From positions 174,304 to 204,421 of the forward strand of contig DDTN01000022.1 of the NCBI GenBank assembly GCA_002344355.1: a DNA stretch of 30,118 nucleotides, written 5' to 3'. The stretch comes from Proteobacteria bacterium UBA2363 (lineage in GTDB: Bacteria > Pseudomonadota > Gammaproteobacteria > Xanthomonadales > UBA2363). Below the pieces are notes generated by a model. It was not told where the DNA came from. It made no database searches and saw nothing but the letters and a program-made list of their open reading frames with translations. Made by a program: the position numbers and the translations under genes. Positions 22,876 to 30,118 of the stretch are shown in pieces (the stretch's first letter is position 1; each line of letters opens with the position of its first letter).

Positions 22876-23825
22876 GGCAGGCGTTCCGGGTGGGCGGCGC
22901 GCTCGAGGCGGTTGGCGATGGCCAGCCAGGCCTCGCCGGCCGGCGGGCGCTGCACCAGCAACCGGCCGTGGCCGGCGCGGTCGAGTTCGCGCAGGGTGGC
23001 ATAGAGGACCTGGCCGTAGCCGGCGGGATCGGCGGGCAGCGTACGCAGGTCGGCGGCATCCAGTCCGGTCGGGGCGGGGGCGATCGCCAGCACGGCATCG
23101 GTGGGGCCGGCTTCGGCCAGCCGGTCGCGTCCGACCAGCAGCACCGGCGTGCGCGGCGCGTAGTGGCGCGGGCTGCTGCCGGGCACCGGCAGCGCGCCGG
23201 GTTCGGCGGCCAGGACCGGGCCCGGCCAGTGGCCGCGCAGCGTCGCCAGGTCGACGGCGCCCGGGCGCAGTATCTGCAGGGTGTCGCCGAGCGGCCGCAC
23301 GATGGTGGACTCGATGCCGCCGGGGCAGTCGCCGCCGTCGAGCACCGCGAGGTCGTGGTCCGGGTAGTCGGCCAGCACGTGCGCCGCGCAGGTCGGGCTG
23401 ACGTAGCCGCTGCGGTTGGCGCTCGGCGCGCACAAGGCGCCACCGAAGCGGGCCAGGAGCGCACGTGCCAGCGGATGCGCAGGTACCCGCAGCGCCACCT
23501 GGCCGCTGCCGGCGGTGACCAGGGGCAGCACGGTCGGGCGGGCCGGCAGCACCACGGTCAGCGGCCCGGGCCAGAAGCGCGCGAGCAGGGCGGTCACCGC
23601 CGGGTCCCCGGTGCCGTTCGCCCAGTCCTGCGCGGCGATGGCATCGGGCAGGTGGACGATCAGCGGGTTGCCCAGCGGCCGGCCCTTGAGCGCGAACACC
23701 TGGCGCAGTGCCGCCTCGTTCGTGGCATCGGCGGCCAGGCCGTAGACGGTCTCGGTGGGGATCGCGACCACCGCACCGGCGGCCAGCAGGGCCGCCGCCT
23801 CGTCGAGGTCGACGATCCGCGCCAT
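22872..23825 (-). CDS. tsaC: Threonylcarbamoyl-AMP synthase (TsaC/Sua5 type)
   Basis: Makes L-threonylcarbamoyladenylate from threonine, bicarbonate and ATP, the first step of the t6A37 modification of ANN-reading tRNAs. The 317-residue product is the long Sua5/YwlC form. The YrdC domain (about 1-200) has IPTETVYGLAADA, FALKGRPLGNPLIVH and APSANRSGYVSPT. The linker SSPRHYAPRTP and a C-terminal Sua5 domain (about 225-317) follow. E. coli TsaC lacks that second domain. The ATG at 23825 is nine bases after the stop of the crotonase gene, and the stop overlaps pyrC. The symbol sua5 would serve equally well. Confidence 0.93.
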   Translation of the reverse strand: MARIVDLDEAAALLAAGAVVAIPTETVYGLAADATNEAALRQVFALKGRPLGNPLIVHLPDAIAAQDWANGTGDPAVTALLARFWPGPLTVVLPARPTVLPLVTAGSGQVALRVPAHPLARALLARFGGALCAPSANRSGYVSPTCAAHVLADYPDHDLAVLDGGDCPGGIESTIVRPLGDTLQILRPGAVDLATLRGHWPGPVLAAEPGALPVPGSSPRHYAPRTPVLLVGRDRLAEAGPTDAVLAIAPAPTGLDAADLRTLPADPAGYGQVLYATLRELDRAGHGRLLVQRPPAGEAWLAIANRLERAAHPERLP

Positions 23826-23833
23826 TGCGCCGC

Positions 23834-24601
23834 TCAGCCGCGGCCGGCGCGCAGCCGCTCGACCAGGGCGGCCATGGTGGCCCGGGTCTCGGGGCTGAAC
23901 CAGGCCTCGTTCATGGCATGGATGTCGAGCGCGTCGGCATCGCTGAAGATCGCGGCGAGGTCGGCGCGCGCGGCGCGCCGGGTGGCGAGCATCGCCTGGC
24001 GCGGCAGCGCCAGCCGCTGCCGGCACCAGTCCAGGGCCTGCGCCTGCGCCTGGCCGGGCGGGCACAGGGCGTCGACGAAGCCGATCTCCAGCGCCCGCCG
24101 GGAATCGACCATGGCGCCGGCGACCAGCAGGTGCTCGGCCTGGCGCGGCCCGACCTGGCGCCGCAGCGCGGCGATGATGCTGCCGGGCACCGCCAGGCCG
24201 ACCTGGACCTCGTTGAGGCCGATCTGGAACGGCCCCTCGGCCATGATCCGGACGTCGCAGAACAGCGCCAGCACCGCGCCGCCGGCGGGGCTGTGGCCGT
24301 CGATCGCCGCCGCCACCGGCTTGTCGGCGCGCGCCAGGCGCGCGGCGACGCCGAGGAAGTCGCGCCAGAACACCGCCATCGCCGCAGGGTCCAGGGTGAC
24401 CAGGGTCGGCACGTCGAGGCCGGCGCTGAACACCTTGGGGCCGCCGGACAGCACCACGGCGTGTACGGCCGGGTCGGCCATGGCGGCATCCAGGGCATCG
24501 CGCAGCGCCTCGACCAGGGCCGGCGACAGGGCGTTGACCGGCGGCCGGTCCAGGTGCAGGACCCGGATGCCGGGATCGTGGTCGGTGATGGCAAGGCTCA
24601 T
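23834..24601 (-). CDS. Crotonase-family protein, likely delta3,delta2-enoyl-CoA isomerase
   Basis: A 255-residue crotonase fold protein. It differs from the hydratase at 16855-17637: the first hydratase Glu is replaced (GHSPAGGAVLAL, Val110), while E131 in QIGLNEVQVGLAVPG remains. A lone Glu at this place, with the GHSPAGG and IGLNExQxG patterns, is how mitochondrial ECI1-type isomerases look. They shift the 3-double bond to position 2 in the breakdown of unsaturated fatty acids. So isomerase is more likely than hydratase; this is inference from motifs. The ATG at 24601 has AGGAG eight bases upstream and a -10 box at 24633-24628. It is the first gene of the unit with tsaC and pyrC, an odd mix. 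Confidence 0.82.
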   Translation of the reverse strand: MSLAITDHDPGIRVLHLDRPPVNALSPALVEALRDALDAAMADPAVHAVVLSGGPKVFSAGLDVPTLVTLDPAAMAVFWRDFLGVAARLARADKPVAAAIDGHSPAGGAVLALFCDVRIMAEGPFQIGLNEVQVGLAVPGSIIAALRRQVGPRQAEHLLVAGAMVDSRRALEIGFVDALCPPGQAQAQALDWCRQRLALPRQAMLATRRAARADLAAIFSDADALDIHAMNEAWFSPETRATMAALVERLRAGRG

Positions 24602-24627
24602 GCGGCGACTCCTGGGCACGGCTGCCA

Positions 24628-24633
24628 AGGATA
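24628..24633 (-). promoter_or_regulatory. Possible -10 box of the isomerase-tsaC-pyrC unit
   Basis: On the minus strand this reads TATCCT, about 27 bases before the isomerase ATG. It predicts a start near 24621. A -35 match is not evident. Its divergent partner is the TATGCT at 24682-24687. Confidence 0.4.
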
Positions 24634-24681
24634 CCGCCGCGGCAGCGCCCGCCGTTGCGCCGGCGTTGCCGGTCCGGCCGC

Positions 24682-24687
24682 TATGCT
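24682..24687 (+). promoter_or_regulatory. Possible -10 box of the copper chaperone gene
   Basis: TATGCT, within ccgctatgctctg, lies 29 bases before the ATG at 24717. It predicts a start near 24694. I see no clear copper-regulator palindrome (CueR- or CopY-like) next to it. Confidence 0.45.
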
Positions 24688-24716
24688 CTGCCTCCCGAGT
24701 CGTCCGGACCCCCGCC

Positions 24717-25145
24717 ATGCCGCGCCTGCTCTTCGTTCTGGCCCTCCTGCTCGCCGTCTCCACGCCCGTCGCGCCGGCCTTCGCCGGCGAGCTGAAGGGC
24801 CACGACGGCTGGATCCGCGAGGCCCCGCCCGTGGCCCGCGTTCGCGCCGGCTACCTGGTGCTGGAGAACGCCGGTGCTGCCGACCTGGTGGTCACCGGCG
24901 TGCGCAGCGCGGCGTTCGGCGCCATCGAGATGCACACCATGGCCGAGGGCGAGGGCGGCACGATGCGCATGCGCCGCCTGTCGGAACTGGTGGTGCCGGC
25001 CGGTGGCCGGGTCGAACTCCGGCCCGGCGGCCTGCACCTGATGCTGTTCCGTGCCCGGCAGCCGCTGGCCGCGGGCGACACCGTGACCGTGGAACTGGAC
25101 GGCGCCGACGGACCGCTCGCCAGCGTCGTCCTGGAGCAGCGTTGA
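24717..25145 (+). CDS. PCu(A)C-type periplasmic copper chaperone
   Basis: Binds Cu(I) in the periplasm and is thought to deliver it to the Cu(A) or Cu(B) site of cytochrome oxidase. The 142-residue product has a signal peptide (LLFVLALLLAVSTPVAPAFA, cut before GELK) and one PCuAC domain. The copper ligands fit the H(M)x10Mx21HxM pattern: H73 in EMHTM, M83 or M85 in TMRMRRL, then H107 and M109 in GGLHLML; M85 to H107 has exactly 21 residues between. The ATG at 24717 lacks a clear ribosome binding site. It overlaps the next gene by one base (TGATG). No cytochrome oxidase genes are in the window. Confidence 0.92.
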   Translation: MPRLLFVLALLLAVSTPVAPAFAGELKGHDGWIREAPPVARVRAGYLVLENAGAADLVVTGVRSAAFGAIEMHTMAEGEGGTMRMRRLSELVVPAGGRVELRPGGLHLMLFRARQPLAAGDTVTVELDGADGPLASVVLEQR

Positions 25146-25519
25146 TGCACGCCGGCGAGGCCGCGCCGTCCGGGTTCGCGGCGACGCCGGCGCCGCCCTA
25201 CTGGCAGGTGGTGTTCACCTCGCGCCTGTCCGGCGACGTCGCCGGCTACGACGAGATGGCCGCGCGCATGCATGCCCTGGCCAGCGTCCGGCCGGGATTC
25301 CTGGGCATGGAAAGCGCGCGCGGTTCCGACGGCCTGGGCATCACCGTCTCGTACTGGACCGACCCGGAGGCGATCGCCGCCTGGAAAGCCGACCTGGCGC
25401 ACCGCGCCGCGCAGGACGCCGGCATCCGGCGCTGGTATGCGCACTACACGGTGCGGGTGGCGCGGGTGGAGCGCGACTACCGGCACCCGGCCGCCGCCCA
25501 CGCGTCTTTCGGAGACTGA
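25145..25519 (+). CDS. Antibiotic biosynthesis monooxygenase (ABM) domain protein
   Basis: A 124-residue protein of the dimeric ferredoxin-like ABM fold. WQVVFTSRLSGDVAGYDEMA opens the first strand and helix, RPGFLGMESARGSDGLGITVSYW is given here as RPGFLGMESAR and GITVSYWTDPEAIAAWKAD, and HRAAQDAGIRRWYAHYTVRVARVERDY closes as HRAAQ and RVARVERDY. This type (YqjZ-like) includes monooxygenases and haem-degrading enzymes, but no haem ligand or catalytic residue is clear, so the activity is unknown. The ATG overlaps the stop of the copper chaperone gene by one base, so the two are surely co-transcribed. No signal peptide is seen; it should be cytosolic although its partner is exported. Confidence 0.85.
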   Translation: MHAGEAAPSGFAATPAPPYWQVVFTSRLSGDVAGYDEMAARMHALASVRPGFLGMESARGSDGLGITVSYWTDPEAIAAWKADLAHRAAQDAGIRRWYAHYTVRVARVERDYRHPAAAHASFGD

Positions 25520-25528
25520 TCGAGGCAT

Positions 25529-25547
25529 CGTTCGACATCCTCGAACG
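25529..25547. other. Small perfect stem-loop between convergent genes
   Basis: CGTTCGA (25529-25535) pairs with TCGAACG (25541-25547) around CATCC, ten bases after the ABM gene stop. No T-run follows. It may act as a weak terminator for the copper chaperone unit. The rest of the gap 25548-25627 holds only short GC-rich repeats. Confidence 0.4.
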
Positions 25548-25627
25548 GAACCGGGGTGCGTCCCGGGGCAGGCGACAGCGGTTCGGGCAGGCGCCCCGGG
25601 GCCATGGCCAGCGGCGGGCGCCGCGCC

Positions 25628-26014
25628 TCAGGGGCCGTTCGGGCGGGTGCGCAGGGCGATCGCCAGACAGCCGCCCAGCAGCGCGACCAGGGCCACCAGG
25701 TCGGCGATCACCACCCGGCGGATCGCCTCACCCCAGCCCGGCTCCAGCCAGGCCAGCAGCAGGAAGGCGAGCACGCTGGCCAGGCCGGCGAGCAGGCCGG
25801 CCCGGTGCCAGGCGGGGCGGAAGGCGGCGACGACCAGGAAGCCGCCCAGCAGGCCGAACAGCACGGCGCGATGGCGCAGCAGCAGGGCGAGGTCGGGGCT
25901 GTCGACGGCGACGCCGTACAGGCGCTCCAGCGCGGCGGCACCGGTCACGCCGGAGAGTGGCAGCAGGTGGATCGCACCGGCGATCAGCAGGGCGAGCATC
26001 GGCAGGTGGCGCAT
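25628..26014 (-). CDS. Small four-helix integral membrane protein of unknown function
   Basis: A 128-residue, very hydrophobic protein with about four membrane helices: LPMLALLIAGAIHLLPL (about 4-20), AVLFGLLGGFLVVAAF (about 50-65), AGLLAGLASVLAFLLLAWL (about 72-90) and VVIADLVALVALLGGCLAIAL (given as VVIADLVALVALLG plus GCLAIAL, about 100-121). The conserved-looking IHLLPLSGV, LERLYGV and LLRHRAVLFG occur in small proteobacterial membrane proteins that databases sometimes label phosphopantetheine adenylyltransferase; no nucleotidyltransferase motif is present, so I do not follow that. The ATG at 26014 has GGAG upstream. It lies 62 bases after the DUF2189 gene and is probably co-transcribed. 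Confidence 0.8.
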   Translation of the reverse strand: MRHLPMLALLIAGAIHLLPLSGVTGAAALERLYGVAVDSPDLALLLRHRAVLFGLLGGFLVVAAFRPAWHRAGLLAGLASVLAFLLLAWLEPGWGEAIRRVVIADLVALVALLGGCLAIALRTRPNGP

Positions 26015-26076
26015 GGGCTTCTCCAAGGGTTGCGGTCGGTGTTCCGGCTGTCCGCGGCTGCCCCGGTGGTGGCGGC

Positions 26077-26862
26077 TCAGGGGCGCCAGGGCAGGGCGGG
26101 CCATTCGCTGGCGTCGATGGTCTCGCGGTAGCCGTGCCAGCTCGCATAGGCCAGCCACGGCAGGATCACCGCCAGGCCCAGGAAGGCGGTCGCGAAACCG
26201 AGCGCGGTCAGCAGCACGATCAGCAGCGCCCAGACCGCCATCGCCGCCTTGTTGCGCAGCACCGCGTGGACGCTGCTCAGGCAGGCGGTGACCATGTCGA
26301 CGTCGCGGTCGGCGATCATCGGCAGCGAGAACGCCGCCGCCGCGAAGGTCAGCGCCGCGAACACCGAGCCGACCGCCGAGCCGACCAGCAGGAACTCGAC
26401 CAGGGCGGCCGTACTTCCGGGCGCCAGCGGCACGAAGGCGCTCACCATCATGCCGGCCCGCGCCCAGACCATCACGATCACCAGCTGCATCAATGCGAAT
26501 ACCGCGGCCTGGCCGACCACGCGCCGGGCCAGGGCCAGCGAATCGCCGACCCGGGCCGGCTGGCCCTCGGCATGCGCGCGGCTGACCGCGTACAGGCCGA
26601 CGCCGAGCAGGGGCGCGATGAACACGAAGCCGGACAGGACGGTGGCGAGCAGGGCGAACCGGCCCAGCCACCAGGCCAGCGCCGAGACGGCGACGCTCAT
26701 CGCCAGCACGGCGAGGCCGAACACCGCGGTGGGTCCGGGCGCCGCGCGCAGGTCGGCCCAGCCCAGGCGCAGCCAGCGCAGGGGCGCAGTCGCTCCGAGC
26801 CGCCTGCACGGCGCGACGAAAGGGCGCTCGTCCGCGGGGGTCGAAGGATCGGGTTCGGTCAT
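26077..26862 (-). CDS. DUF2189 multi-pass membrane protein
   Basis: A 261-residue inner-membrane protein of the DUF2189 family (COG5473-like) with about six membrane helices. Family marks are LGWADLRAAPGPTAVFGL near residue 33, FIAPLLGVGLYAVSRAHAEG near 81, LPMIADRDVDMVTACLSSVHAV near 190 (quoted here as LPMIADRDVDMVTA) and the C-terminal PWLAYASWHGYRETI. The family has no established function. The ATG at 26862 has GGGAGG on the minus strand and an extended -10 box 17 bases upstream. It heads a two-gene unit with the small membrane protein. Confidence 0.88.
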   Translation of the reverse strand: MTEPDPSTPADERPFVAPCRRLGATAPLRWLRLGWADLRAAPGPTAVFGLAVLAMSVAVSALAWWLGRFALLATVLSGFVFIAPLLGVGLYAVSRAHAEGQPARVGDSLALARRVVGQAAVFALMQLVIVMVWARAGMMVSAFVPLAPGSTAALVEFLLVGSAVGSVFAALTFAAAAFSLPMIADRDVDMVTACLSSVHAVLRNKAAMAVWALLIVLLTALGFATAFLGLAVILPWLAYASWHGYRETIDASEWPALPWRP

Positions 26863-26878
26863 GGGGCCTCCCGCCGGA

Positions 26879-26887
26879 AAGGTAGCA
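26879..26887 (-). promoter_or_regulatory. Extended -10 box of the DUF2189 gene
   Basis: The minus strand reads TGCTACCTT, fitting TGnTAnnnT. It predicts a start about ten bases before the ATG, just upstream of the GGGAGG ribosome binding site, so the leader would be very short. Confidence 0.5.
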
Positions 26888-26937
26888 GGAGGCAGGGCGC
26901 AGGGCGCGAGGTCGGGGAGATGCCCCTGTGCCGGATG

Positions 26938-27354
26938 TCAGGTCGCGGCGGTGGCCTGGCAGGCGGCACGCACCACCTCGGGCAGCGGCACGGCGCGGCC
27001 ACTGGCGCGGGAGATCCAGACCATCACCACATGGCCGTCGCTGTAGAGCACCTCCGGCCGCCCGGCATCGACCATGCGGTGGGCCATCGTCAGGCTGCTT
27101 TCGCCGACCTTGAGGATGAACAATTCGATTGCCAGTCGCGCCGGCCAGACGATGGCGGTGCGGTAGTTGCAGGTGGTGTTGACCACCACCGGGTGGATGT
27201 CGTCGTCGCGCCAGCTGGCCTCGGGCAGCGACACCAGCCAGCGCAGGCGGGCTTCCTGGATGTAGTCCAGGTAGGTGGCGTTGTTGACGTGGTCGAAGGC
27301 GTCGAGGTCGCCCCAGCGGACGTCGAGTTCGGTGCGGTGCAGGGGGGTGGTCAT
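26938..27354 (-). CDS. Hotdog-fold acyl-CoA thioesterase (4HBT/YbgC-like)
   Basis: Hydrolyses a thioester, probably an acyl-CoA, in the cytosol. The 138-residue product is a single 4HBT domain. RWGDLDAFDHVNNATYLDYIQEAR holds the active-site helix; it is quoted as RWGDLDAFDHVNN plus YLDYIQEAR, and D16 or D18 is the catalytic Asp of the YbgC-type DxDxxxHVNN pattern. NTTCNYRTAIVWPARLAIEL and SLTMAHRMVD are typical strands. The substrate is not readable; YbgC and 4-hydroxybenzoyl-CoA thioesterases share this form. The ATG at 27354 is 37 bases after the uvrA stop on the same strand, so it may be read through from uvrA. No strong ribosome binding site is seen. Confidence 0.88.
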   Translation of the reverse strand: MTTPLHRTELDVRWGDLDAFDHVNNATYLDYIQEARLRWLVSLPEASWRDDDIHPVVVNTTCNYRTAIVWPARLAIELFILKVGESSLTMAHRMVDAGRPEVLYSDGHVVMVWISRASGRAVPLPEVVRAACQATAAT

Positions 27355-27391
27355 GGCGGTGGTTCCGGATGGCTGGGTCGCGGCGGTCGAT

Positions 27392-30118
<2,727 letters not shown>

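Noticed and set aside
23834..24601. Decay of a second enoyl-CoA hydratase gene because a catalytic Glu is missing
   Set aside because: The frame is intact and the remaining motifs match the isomerase branch, so change of function is more likely than decay.

Overview
The window is a compact, GC-rich stretch of bacterial chromosome. It holds one tRNA gene, 25 complete protein genes and one protein gene cut by the right edge. No gap without a gene exceeds about 240 bases. The order tRNA-Gln, prs, rplY, pth is a known arrangement in Pseudomonas and the Xanthomonas group. Together with the very high GC content, YoaA, RsmC/RsuA, a soluble MltB-type lytic transglycosylase and Mip-type FKBP, it suggests a gammaproteobacterium, most plausibly of the Lysobacterales (Xanthomonadales). 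That placement is inference from gene order and composition. I see no transposase, integrase, CRISPR array, rRNA or phage gene; the region looks like vertically inherited housekeeping DNA.

Layout from left to right. (1) 1-3241: tRNA-Gln inside a chain of perfect stem-loops, then prs, rplY with a textbook terminator, pth, and an SRPBCC-domain gene. (2) 3340-7463: a tightly packed unit of a glutathione transferase, msrA, mrcB (PBP1b) and a TPR-like lipoprotein that overlaps the end of mrcB. (3) A small unknown gene on the minus strand at 7558-7917. (4) 8154-13428: a Ycf46-type AAA ATPase, the iron-sulfur helicase YoaA, and two 16S rRNA modification enzymes (RsmC, RsuA). Gaps are 9 bases, then two 4-base ATGA overlaps. 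(5) Three single genes: mltB-like lytic transglycosylase (-), a beta-propeller lipoprotein (+) and an enoyl-CoA hydratase (-). (6) 17847-21793 (+): periplasmic FKBP prolyl isomerase, then DUF1289, CoA pyrophosphatase (nudL) and sseA, all three with non-ATG starts and overlapping ends, then a PstS-like/OmpA fusion. (7) 24601-21817 (-): an enoyl-CoA isomerase-like gene, the t6A synthase tsaC/sua5, and pyrC. (8) 24717-25519 (+): PCu(A)C copper chaperone and an ABM-domain protein. (9) 26862-25628 (-): a DUF2189 membrane protein and a small four-helix membrane protein. (10) 30118-26938 (-): uvrA, missing its first ~46 codons outside the window, and a hotdog-fold thioesterase.

Functionally the genes cover PRPP and pyrimidine synthesis (prs, pyrC), translation and its quality control (tRNA-Gln, rplY, pth, rsmC, rsuA, tsaC), DNA repair (yoaA, uvrA), cell-wall growth and turnover (mrcB, lipoprotein, lytic transglycosylase) and envelope or thiol stress (msrA, GST, sseA, FKBP, copper chaperone). 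The observation most worth following is the mrcB/lipoprotein pair, which looks like a PBP1b and an LpoP-type activator in an out-of-frame 92-base overlap. Others are the PstS-OmpA fusion with an altered peptidoglycan-binding Asp, the stem-loop chain around tRNA-Gln, and a perfect palindrome over the ribosome binding site of the GST-msrA-mrcB unit. I found no convincing new defence or mobile system.
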